Shown here: positions 24,236-35,438 of the stretch, piece by piece
How the letters are laid out: each line of letters starts with the position of its first letter
Numbering within the stretch: the first letter of the stretch is position 1
DNA from: Calycina herbarum
Taxonomy: Eukaryota > Ascomycota > Leotiomycetes > Helotiales > Pezizellaceae
Assembly (NCBI GenBank): GCA_001414485.1
Contig: LLEY01000107.1
Coordinates: 62,001 to 126,000, forward strand
Direction: 5' to 3'
Length of the DNA: 64,000 bases
Position numbers and translations under genes: made by a program
Notes under the pieces: generated by a model
Seen by the model: only the letters and a program-made list of their open reading frames with translations
Database searches by the model: none
Told to the model about the DNA's origin: nothing

Positions 24236-25080
24236 ATTATTTATTCACTTACACACAGTACCAAAAATCAAACTCCTCGCCAATCCACCCCATTTTCGCG
24301 AAGAAAAAAAAAATCGGTCCTTTTTCACGCTTGAAAAAAATTGGGCAATAGGATACACATGTGTTGTTGGAAGTAAACAAGGGAATTTGGTTTGTGCTGG
24401 AAGGGATTGGATGAGTCAGATGCTATGCCAATGCCATTTTCGCTCCTGGAACCTTGTTGAACTTGTCGTGCTTTCAAAGTGATGAAGTGAATGAGGTGAT
24501 GTCGAAAATCTCGGTTAATTTCCAGGGGGTAAATGCTTGGCACATTACAAGCAAAGCCTTTAGATACACCAGGAATCGAGTGTCACTTCCATTCTCTCTG
24601 GCAAGACAACCAAAAAGCACTTTCAATTATCACAGAAATGAAGAGCTTATTTGTCAATATGGTTTCATAATTTTTTTTGGAAAGTTATCGAAAGAGAAAT
24701 AGGCTAAGGTACCACTTTGCCGACTAGCAGCAAAAAGGCGAGCCCATCTATCATGCTCGCTCCAGCGTAAACAATCCGCCATCCCTTCATTAGATACCAA
24801 AGTGTTCCCCAGTCAACTCCACATCAATTTGAGTAGAACCCACTACTCCAGATGCGCCGTCATGAAAAAACACTTGCGTCAACCCACCCAAACCTGAATA
24901 TAAAAAGAGTCGCAAATTAGTACTAATTGTTGGATGAGTGGATTCTCTTGCTTGGTGTCGAAAAGGTTGCCTTGTCACAATTCCAAGACAATTTGAGGGT
25001 GTTGTCGTAATTTGGAAGAAGCAGATGATAAAAGGAGATTGTGAAAGACCACTGCACTGCTTATTCGAGAGTTTACGTGC

Positions 25081-27396
25081 TCACTGTGACCATCGTGGAT
25101 GGGAACCCGAATTGAAGGGCTCAAGGTGCGATGCACCAGTGTTGTAATCACGAAATTGTGGTTGTTGGAAAGGAAAGCTGGCCGCCGCAAAACCTAGAGG
25201 AGGTGAGGTTGAAGTTCCCGGAGAAGAGGTTTGTGGTTCGGCAGTCGAAGGATTCCCGGGATTCCAACGAACATCGCTGATAATACCAAAAGAATCTCTG
25301 CGGACACGTGGTCGCGTACTTTCGCCTGAACCCATCGCAATAGGTGGTGAAGGTTCTTCGGCGGGAGATAAAAAACTGCTGGAAGGCCGGTTTCGTGGTG
25401 GGGTGTGTGTAGTACTGGTGGTGAGAACCTCGCTGGCACTAGCTTGTCGGGTCATGCCAGGCGCTGCGGCTGCTCTGGGAGTGTTGTTCGTAGCAGTATT
25501 GGTTGACGCAGAGCTGAGAGCTTGGGTCTGAGTACGTTGCGGGTTGCTTGGATGATTCATTGAAAGGCCCATAAATCTTGAAGAACCAACAGACATTGGG
25601 CGCAACGTATTATGCGATCTGGTGTTCCCCATTCTACCTCGAGATTGCTGTCGTCGTCTGGTTTCGGAAAAATCGGCTTGGGAAGCTCTGTTTGAAGGAC
25701 TTTCATATCCGTGGGTGGCTCGGTTCATCATCAGCTCATATTCATCCTGGGAGCGTGAACTCGCGGAGTGCCTGGAGAATATTAGTTCCCATTATTTTTG
25801 TTTTGTTTTATTTTGGAGGGAGGGTACGGTTGTATTTCTCACCTTGTTGACATGTCCTCACCATATGGGTAACGAGGGAGATGACCCCGCTGAGGACGGT
25901 GCGACAAAGCGGCAGCTTGTAGGAAAGCTTGTCGATGTGCTCTTACATTTTGCAAAGCCATCGACTTGGTAATTGAAAGCTCGGCTGGAAGTTTGTCTCG
26001 GCAATATGGGCAACTATCCGAGTCTTCGAACCATTTCTTGATGCACAAATCACCAAATATGTGTTTACACTACAACATGTTAGTTTCCATTTTTCTCGTC
26101 GGAAGAAGAGTTCTCTGTAAAACCCCCTCACCACCAGTGAAACCAGGACCAAAAAAATGTTGTTTTTTTTTGGGGGGGGGGGGGGGGGGGGATGGCATAC
26201 TTTTGGCAAGCGGAGGGGTTGTTCGGTGAGGCCTTCAGGATTGGCAACCCCAAATTCGTTGTAGCATATAATGCAAGCTATTCTTCGTTAGAACTGAACA
26301 ACGGTTTTCTTGGATGGCGCCGGGAAATACTCACTCTTGTCAGCAGGCTTGAGATCTTCCGCCTTAAGAATCTCAAGCGAGGCTATGGCTGCCTTGGAAG
26401 GCACTCTCTTTGCCACCGCGGCAGCACCACGCAAGGCTGCCATAGCACGATCAGCATCTAGGCCGTTTGTAACAAAATATATTTCGGCTTCCTGACGACG
26501 AGAGAGAGCCTCTGCCTCGAGCTCCGCCTCGTCTTCATCATCAGAAGCATCCCACCCAGTCGGTCTTGGCGGTACAGGATCCCCCCATCTGTCAGTGTTC
26601 GGGCGAGCTCTGGTGGGTCGCATCATGTATGCTTTCATACCAGTTAGCATTCATAATTATGTGCGAGGATAAGATGCTTACTGGGTCGTCCTGTTGTGAG
26701 TTCTGGTGTGGCCAGAATATGTGCAGCCCGGCCGGCGGTAGCATGGGCAATTGGGTGTGATGAAGGAGTTAACTCGGTTCTGGACGGTCTCGAACGACTG
26801 ACTTCTTGCTGAATAACATGTTGTGAGGAGCTCCCCGCACGCATGGTAAATGGCTGAGGCGGATTGAACGAAGGGGCTAGCGCTGAGGGCGTTCGAGCAG
26901 AAGTTCCCCCATTACTTGACATGGTGTTATTGTTCGTGGTACTGTTGGGATTGTTGTTGTTTGTAGACGGGGGTGCATGGTATGATCCATAGCCAAAGGA
27001 CATGGGCTCGAAGGGTCGTAACTCGTTTCGTAGGTCGTTCCAATGCGAGTTCATCATTCCACCCATAGGGCCATTCTGGGTTCTCTCGCTATTCGGGTCC
27101 CAGTAATTGGATTGAGGAGTTTGGTGCACTTCATTCTGGCCCTGCCAACTATGAGCCGGTGCATATTGTCCGGCATCCCAGGGTGAGAAAGGATGTGGTT
27201 GCCCAAAGGTTGGCCGAGATTGGGTATGTGAGGAGGGGTTGTTGGGGGACCATGAGGTCGAATCGTGGACTGGATCGTAGTGCGGGTTTTCACGAGGAGG
27301 AGACACATTCAAATTGGGCTGGTATTGGCATTGAGGGGTCGGATTAGGCTGACGATTGGGGTGGGTGTCTTCCATGGTATAGTCCATCTGATCCAT
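25081..27396 (-). CDS. RING-finger protein, probable E3 ubiquitin ligase
   Basis: Five exons: 26682-27396, 26335-26631, 26201-26277, 25843-26069 and 25081-25771, giving 668 aa. The first 240 residues are Asn/Pro/Ser/Gln-rich disorder. Exon 2 adds a helical Arg/Glu/Ala-rich segment. The RING is split by intron 3: CIIC at the end of exon 2/3, then CKHIFGDLC and CPYC in exon 4. In this RING a Gly (CKHIFG) occupies the position that carries His or Cys in RING-H2/HC fingers. Several fungal RING proteins appear to share that variant. The C-terminal 220 residues are again disordered. Probable role: substrate ubiquitylation; target unknown. ATG 27396 is the first good start. Intron 3 carries a 20-base homopolymer. 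The protein has no membrane segment. Confidence 0.82.
26172..26191. repeat. 20-nt poly-G (poly-C on the transcript) in intron 3 of the RING gene
   Basis: Twenty G in a row directly beside nine T (26163-26171). On the transcribed strand this places C20 then A9 only nine bases inside the GTATGC donor at 26200. Confidence 0.85.
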
Positions 27397-29867
27397 CGTG
27401 AACAACCCCGCACTGGATCCGAGGATCGAAGCTGCCAAGTTGCGAATTGCTTCAACCGACCACCTTTTAAATTATGCTTCCTTCTTGTGTTCGGAGTCGG
27501 ATGTGGCAGTGATGAAGGTCGTCTTGGTGCGGTGGCGGGCAGCAGCGGCACACGGGGTTGCTGGATGTGGTGCAGAGGTGATGAACCGGTGAGGTAAATT
27601 GCAATGGTCAACCCTGAATGTTCACCGATGGGATATCTCGAGATGCGAGAGGATGCCTACGAGAGGAGGAGGAGAGGATGGGTTGTCAACACGATGTTGG
27701 AGGAAGGAAGATCGAGTAGAATGGAAGTTGGTGCGAAGGAGGAAATGGGCTGGCTGGGCTGGCTGGTGGTCGTGCGGTGCCGGTTGGCGTTGGGCTGAGG
27801 GAGATGAGTGGGTGGATTCAAGTTGTCTCGGTGGAGGGAAGTGTGACTTTGGGCCCCTCGGTGGTGAAATAGCGCAGGTTTCTTTGCGGCAATCCAGCGT
27901 CTGAGTCCTCGTCGCACTACAAAATGGAAGGTTAGCTCCGCTTCAAGGTGGAAGTGCTGAAACTCGTGAGGGGAGGTCCGACTTGCCTTGGGAATATTAA
28001 TAGTACGAGTAGGGGTGGCCACAAGCACAAGGTCCAAGGTCCAAGGTACTGGGACCCAAACTTAAGTGGCCAGATAATTGTTTTGTTTTTTTGGGTGAAG
28101 ATGAGATTGACGGACGCGAAGGCAAAGTTCAAGGCGATTTTGGGGAGAAGGTGCAACTTGGAGCAGAATGGAGGAGGTCGTGCCTGCCTGACTGAGCTTG
28201 CGAGTTTGGTGCGAGTTTGGTGCGAGTACCTGAATGGGATTTGCGGATTCGGTAAGTATTGTAGGTACGAAATCACCCTATGACCGTGTGTATCATGTGC
28301 GATGGGAAGGGAAGGGAATCAGCACCAGCGAGACCAGCTACGGGAGGAGAGGGAGAGGGAGAGGAAGAGGGGATCTGGAGGATTGAGCCGTAAGCTGCAG
28401 GCATGGCGAGAGGCGAGAGGCGAGCGGAGGTTAGGCGTCACCAATATTATCATACCCATACTGTATTTATCTTCTAATATTCATCACCCGCAGCTGCATT
28501 ACTGCTTACCAGGTTACCTCTGTAGCTAGCTGGCCTAGCTACTGTACTGTACAGTCCTGTCGCTTGCATGCACCAGATGCAATCAAGAGCAGACAGCCGA
28601 AGCCTAAATCAAGCTGTAACCGACTGCACCAAAGAAATGGCCTCGTCTCCGGCCGAGTTGTAGCTCTAGATGTGTCTCCTACCATCTCTGTCCTCTTCGC
28701 AATTGTCTTCTACACCAAGCAACTCTCGTCCTTTCTTCTACTTGTAATCAACAATCGTCAATCATCAACCATCAATCATCAATCTGGGCAACTGTCGTCA
28801 CGAACAGTGGAGCTCTTATCGCTCTAATCGATAGCCGATACCCCAAGCCAACCCCAAGCCCCTCCGAGGAAATGGTTCTAACGCCTTTTGCCTTAGTTGG
28901 TCGACTCTGACTTTCCACTCTCAACCTTAAGATCCAGATGTCGAAATTGGAGGTGCTGCTGAGCCAACACATCACCAAAAGGAGCAGCCGATGGCGTTGA
29001 TGATGAATGGAAGCCGTGCTATACCTACCCGTGCTCCTGCAGTGGTCAGCCACTTCTGGAGGGAGAGGAGAGGAGAGTCGCCGACCATAGAAGGACGTGC
29101 TGTGCTTTGGCACTTTCCCACTTTGCTTCTTGTACTCCGTACAGTACCGTAACCGAAAAACCGAAAAGCCAACAAGCCAACAAGCCAAGCATACCATGTT
29201 AGACATCTCTTGATTGGCTTCTCCTCTTCCCTTTTCCTCTCTCTCGTCGCTCTACAAATAGCATCTATTGCTTTCACTCGTTTGCCGCTATTTCTCCGCG
29301 TCTCGGTGAGCCAGCCAGCGCCTAAGCAGCGCCAACCATTAAACTCTCGCCATGAGTTGGTGAGAGACGGTTCGCCCAACAGTATTAATCCTCCTCGTAC
29401 CGCACTCCCATTGTAGTCATATCCCGGCGTCTTATGATTCCATAGGCAGAGCAGAGTACTTAAAAGTCAAGCCCGTTAGCCAACGGCGGCTACAGCACCC
29501 ATTCCACTCTTTGCCGACACGCATCCAACATTGACTGGGGCAGCCGGCGGTGAGGAAGCTTCGTCAACTCGGTACGAAGTGAACTGTTGTCTCTCCCTAC
29601 ATGACTCTGGCACTCTGCAATCTGGTTTCTGATTCTGGTCTCTCGTCTGCCCTCGCCCCTCGCCGCTCACCTCCACTGCGGCACTCTCGTCATATCTTCT
29701 CACCTGACACCAGGTTCCAGAGATCGCTCCCCCGTCACCTGCCACCGCGAATCTCCTACAAAACGAATTGTTTTTTCCCACGGCCGTTCCACATTAATTT
29801 CCCCCTCGGTCCTTGCTCTTATTTCTTATTCCGCCCGCTATCCACGTAACCTACGAACCTCAAAGAA

Positions 29868-30072
29868 AAACCACTCTTCAAGCGGGGAATGGGAGGAACC
29901 TCGTAGGTAAGAAAGCCGCTGCCAATTTCTGCCATGATCCGGCTTCCACCCTTCCATCACAATCGCCCTACTTAAAAGAAAAGAAAAACCATCTCGCAAG
30001 CGGGGATTGGGAGGGGGGTGGCTCTGGGGAGGGACGAACCTCGTAGGTTAGTTGGCTGCCCATTTCTGCTAC
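29868..30072. repeat. imperfect direct repeat
   Basis: AAGAAAAACCA...CAAGCGGGGA(A/T)TGGGAGG and AACCTCGTAGGT(T)A..., then GCTGCC(C)ATTTCTGC, occur near 29870-29930 and again near 29983-30070. The second copy has an extra G-rich insertion. Confidence 0.6.
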
Positions 30073-31805
30073 TTAAAGAAAAACCAACCTTCGGATCTCG
30101 CAAACCCAACCCCTCTTTGTCAACTTGGCTGCCCCTTCCATCACAACCGACAGGAACCTTGAGCGCCTGGCCACGCCCTACTTTCAACCACTATCGGCCA
30201 CTCATCATCATCATCAAACCAACGCCGACCACTGCTGCTCCCTCGCGTGCCACATGTTCGTGGTCCGTCACTCACATACATGTAAGGACGGGATGCTCCA
30301 ACCTCGTCCTTCTTATATCAATTGTTTGCTCTTGTTAGGAATGAAGTCCTTGCCGCCAAACTCACAATCCCATCTTCGGAACGCGCATCCTCCCATGATT
30401 CGAAGCAACCTATTTAAGCATCATGTGGTTTGTCCATGTTGGGGCTCATTCCGGATACGGACTATTCCATATCCCAACTTCACACGCACAAACCAGAATG
30501 CTGCGATTTTCCTCCATGGAAAAAGCAAAGGTAAATGGGTGCACAAAAACTGCAGTACCACTGCAACACCGAATGCCGAAGCATCACATGTTTGATTAAC
30601 TGCATAGAAAGGGTCGCCATTTCTCCAGGTAGGTTCGATAAAGCATGACTGCTTCGGCCGCCTTGCATCTGGAGATGACACCGCTCGAATATAATCTGCA
30701 GCAGTCCATGTATGATTCCAGTGTCGTTGGTCATCTGCAAGCTTATCCTTTCCATTTCTGCGTATTACTACATCAACTCCTCACTTCATTTCGTATGTTT
30801 TCAAGTCTGCGTGTGTTGAACTTGATTTATTTTTGCTTTCTACTCAACTCGCTGCAATTATTCCCTTTTTTTCATTTTCCCATTGTTTTCATATTCAGTA
30901 TCTGGAGAGGTTGTTAGGTCGCATATTCTTTTCTTCCAGACTCCCAGCTTCAATGTTTTGGAAACCGACCATTTTCGAACCACATGTATTTGAAGAATCT
31001 CGCGGAATTCCATCACCAAACTCAGAGGTTCTGGTGGATGTATTCTAGATCACGCCGCGATCAGAAGAACTTGTCGCGAAGATAGTTCGAGGAACGTTAA
31101 ACGACCGATTTCCCAACGGGTTTTTCTAGTGGTCACGAAGGCTTGGAATGGTGACTCCCGACATTGCTTCCGAGGTGGATCAAGAGCCACACACAATATG
31201 AGCTTTAGGATAGGCACGAAGAACCCGAGGTTTGCTCGAAGCACTTTTCTCGAAGCCAAGGCGAGAGGAATGAAATGGCCATTGTTACAGACTGGGTAAA
31301 ATATGGATATCGGGATGAGTATTATGGATCAACTCTATTTTCTCTCTCTTATAGATTGATTTTTATAATATATCTTCCTTTTCATTCTTCTCTCTCCATA
31401 TGTTTAGTAAAAATGTACTCTTTTGGATACCAAGGGCGGTCAATAGCAATCCATCAGATTTAAGAGAATTGCTTTCATTAGACAAGGGTTTGTCATACTG
31501 GTATTTTCATGAACTATTGTGTCTCTTTGAGTGACTCTTTGAGAACTCTACAACAACTCCTCTCTATTCCAATTTATGCTTTGCAAACAAACTTGCCAGT
31601 ACTTTAATACTCTCCTTCCATCACCGCTACGTTGACAAACACCTTTCGGATGAGCTAATATCTACTAGTATCCTACCTCTCTACCTAAACCCCTTCCAAA
31701 CCCACGACCTTACAGAAAGTAGGAAATTCATGCCTATGATGACCTAACGCCTCGACTTCGACCACCCTGTTGCTGTCGAAATCCAACCTGCAGTCGCGAA
31801 AAACT

Positions 31806-31831
31806 CATTCATTCATTCATTCATTCATTCA
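31806..31831. repeat. (CATT)n microsatellite
   Basis: About six and a half perfect CATT units. Confidence 0.9.
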
Positions 31832-31953
31832 GATAAAGAGTTTATAAATTCACTAATTGGTAGGTAGGATGTAAGGAAATAAACAAAAGAGAATAGATGA
31901 GGGCGTGGTTATGGGGAATTCTTACTTTTTGGTGTTTGGGAGTAGGGGAGTGA

Positions 31954-31984
31954 TTACGTTACGTTAAGTTACGTTACGTTACGC
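31954..31984. repeat. (TTACG)n pentamer repeat
   Basis: Six TTACG-type units with one TTAAG variant. Confidence 0.85.
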
Positions 31985-32520
31985 TACCTACTTTCCTTCC
32001 TTATGTCCTCCCTGCTTGATATGTACTTCGTAACTCTTGAGTTATGGGTGTATCTGGTGGTGGGGGAATTTCTAAGTGGATATATTATCACTCTCACTCT
32101 CTCTTTACCTTTTCTTGAAGTCGGGGTTTTTTTGGGGTGTTTTGGTTCTTGTGTTGTTTTTTGTGATGTTTTTTGTGATTGGTATTGGTATTTCTGCTTC
32201 GGCAGAGTTAGAGCGATTCCTTTCCAGCCTTTCCAGCCTTAGGCGTCGATAAATTTATATCAATAAATTATCAACAATCAGTTCTCGATATAAATCGATA
32301 CTTTTCAGCTCTAATACGAGTCGCGCGATATATCGTCTGTAAGAAGAGAAAAGGACGATTATGGATATATATTATATATATATTGGCTTTTTCCAAGCTA
32401 GTAACTCTCTCTATGTAGTAAATATCAATTATATAATATACTCTACTGTTTTTCCTATAAGTTATTCTTCTTGGATCTTAATTCCTGGCTCTTTTGGTCT
32501 AGAGGAAGGAGTAGCTTCTA

Positions 32521-32577
32521 AGGAAGGAAGGAAGGATTTATTTATTTATTTAGAGTAGAGTAGAGTAGAGTAGAGTA
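32521..32577. repeat. composite microsatellite GGAA / ATTT / GAGTA
   Basis: Three different short-period arrays abut one another: four GGAA, four ATTT, then five GAGTA units. Confidence 0.9.
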
Positions 32578-35438
32578 CTTTAGAAATGAAAATATATAGA
32601 TATATAGGTAATTTTGTTATAAGATATACCTTATGCCGCTAGTTTCTGTTAGCTATCAGTTGATATAGATTTACTATTTAGTAATTATGTAACTTGATAT
32701 TATTCATATATATTAATGTATTATATATTAATATATCTAATATATTTTATTAGCTAAGTCTTACTCGATATAATAATTATTAAAAACCCTCTTAATATTT
32801 TATCGATAGTATTAGTGTCTAAGTCTAAGCCTTTCCTTAACTCTAGATCTTAAGTTCTCTTGAGTTCCTACTTGGAGGGTTCACCACGGAATTCCGCGAG
32901 GGCTTGGACGAAATGGTGTTTTCTTGTTGTTGGTGGGAGATAGTTGAGCGGAACTCTTGTTCGCACTGTGTTGTTTTTAACTAGAGAGAGATTGATAATA
33001 GTTATCAGCGACCTTGGGACCTGGTGAGTTGGCTGGCTGGCTTGTGTAGTTGTTCTTCTGCTGAGCATTGTTTTTTTTTGGTTTTTTTTCTTTCTAGTTG
33101 GGGTTTGGAAATTGTATTGTAGCGAGGTAGTGAGAAAAAGAGAGGGATTTTTGAATGGTGGATGGATTATAGGGAATTGATTTGACGGCGGTGGGGGTTT
33201 GCGACGGTAGTTAGTGTTGGTCTGAATTAGTGTTGAGGTTGTTTGTCGGGGGACAGTTGTCTGTTTCTCAATTATTCTTTAAGCTACGACCAGGACTTCT
33301 TTGACAAAGACAACCATTTCCTCTGGATCCCCGCGTAATTCGAACGCACGCTAATTAATTGCTGCGCTACCTGAAGTAGGTAACCTCTATTATTTATATC
33401 AAAATAATTTTTGAGACTCTTATCACTAGTAAATCCTCTCGTTCTTGGATTCGTAATATCCCCATCTTACGGTTGTAAATACCACTGATGGAGCTAATAT
33501 TTCCTATCTTCGATATAGCAACCGCAGAGTTTGAAATCTCGAAAACCAGTGGTGTTGTTTTCAAAGGCAGGTAATTTCCCGTTGTTCCTCGGGATTTTAA
33601 AAGGTCACACCCATCTTACCCGTTATTGTTCTCAACTACCACTAATCATATTTATCGGCGAACCTAAGGACCAGTTGCGTTGACGGGCTTGTGTGGGTGG
33701 TGTCTGTTCGAAGGGGCTTTGCTCTTGAGTATCGAAGGTGCAAATTTTGGAAATAGTTGGAAGGTGTGAGGAATTCTTTAGCGAGAGTTTGAATGGGTTG
33801 TGGATTGTAGGGAATTCGTTCCACGGTAGTGGAACTTTCGACGGTCAAGTAAATTTGCTAGTGCAGTGAATAGGTCGGTACACCGAGATAAAGTATCGTT
33901 AAGTGCCTACTGATCTCTCTCCAACAAGAGATACACATGTCTGTCGTTCAGACATCTCTTAACAAGTGAATTTACCCTTGCTACTCAAAGTCAGCTTTCG
34001 TCGTTTAATATTGAATTTTACGCCAAGTTTTTAAACTCCAAATAGTGGAGTAGTGCTTCACTTGAAAAAACCAGCCATTGGTATTGGTTTCTAATGAGTT
34101 CGAGAGTCTTACAGCTATGAGTATATCTCATTCTTGCTTTGCAGCTATCTTAGGGGGGGAAGTCGATGTCTCGAGGCATGAGAGAAGTTTCAACCCGTCT
34201 TGGGTGCGTCAGATCCATGGAAAGTGAAAGTGTTTATAGGTCGAATTTATCTTTTTTGGGGGATGTAAATGCTTGCCTTATCTATGAGCTATTCTTGGGG
34301 AGCCCAACTTTTAATTTATTTTCTCCCTATATCTCAATGCATCACATTCCCTGGATTTGAAACACGAAACTCCAGCCTTCTTTTTTCCCTTTATCATGAG
34401 CAAAGTGGGGATCGTACTCAAAGTACCAACTAAAGGGAATGAACAGATGGAAACACAAGACGGTCCAGAAACTAGTCTTGAAAACTCTCAAAGAATATTT
34501 GCAATCCAACATAAACCAGCGGAATTCTGCCAGAAGGCTCTCTTGCTTAACTCTGCGCTGAAGCAGAATACGCTGTCTGGTGTCACTCCTAAGTGTTGGA
34601 CTTGGAACCACTCAATCATGGAGAGAAGCATTAGAGTTCATAGATTCCCCTTTCAAAATAAAAATTTAAACCTTACACAACCCCCCTGAAAGGACCCCAT
34701 TCCTCCAAACGGAAGGAAAAGATTCGATAGCACCCAATAATTCGACAACAAGAAAGGTTATCTGGATCTTACAATAGGGAAGAAGTAATCTAAGCTCGCG
34801 TTCATAGGGGTCCCTCGAAGAGCTACTTAATAATGACATGCCATTCAGGTAGAAGTATCAGGATTTGCTTTGGGCTTTCGAGGTCTTTGTAGCGTTTTCG
34901 ACATAGTACGGAGTATATTGTTGGGTTTGATTTCGAGGAGGCTAGAATTTCCATCGATACTTTTGGTTTCCGAGACTTTCTGTTGGCTATGGTTTGTTTA
35001 TGTTGGTGTGTTGCTATTCCCAGTTGGAGAGAAGACCCCACTTCGAAGCCCGACCAAGATGACACGCAGGAGAAGTTCCAATCACTAGCTGTGAATCGAT
35101 CTTCAGTTGACGTGGGATAAGGATGGATGTCGAATCGATTAGTGCTCATAACGATATGTTCGCCCTCCTTGTTGATATGGAGGAGGAAATTGCATGGGTG
35201 AATAAAGCAGAAGAGAGTTCGGCGAAAGAAAGCAGAGACACAGCCCTTTTTTCACATTGGCTATCATGTATAAATGTATTGATTCAGCTCTCAAGCTACT
35301 CCGTAGAATTGAAATCATTCTCGATTCCATCCCGAGTAAGGGAAAGCAAAACTCCATCCCACCACCATTCTAATCCCTCATGGTTTAATTGTACTTCATT
35401 CAAATAATCGAACCACGCGTAGAGTAACCATCCCCACC

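Larger units (their letters stand above)
21501..25080. other. repeat-rich, gene-free region
   Basis: No supported gene in 3.6 kb. It contains a 19-nt-register degenerate tandem array (22956-23164), a diverged direct repeat (23522-23634 and 23697-23810), an AT-rich palindromic relic (about 23820-24240) and the probable 3' UTR of the RING gene near 24900-25080. The composition fits transposon remains mutated toward A/T. Confidence 0.55.
27397..35438. other. 8-kb gene-poor region
   Basis: No reliable gene in 8 kb. The stretch 27397-28300 is the probable RING-gene promoter. From 28300 to 31300 the composition is moderate with only short frames. An imperfect direct repeat lies at 29870-30070. Microsatellites lie at 31806-31831, 31954-31984 and 32521-32577. 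From 32240 to 32830 the DNA is strongly AT-rich, probably a transposon relic. A tRNA-like fragment lies near 33335-33375. The frames at 34357-34689 and 35123-35407 are open but unrecognised. The last 100 bases are the APC2 3' UTR. Confidence 0.5.
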
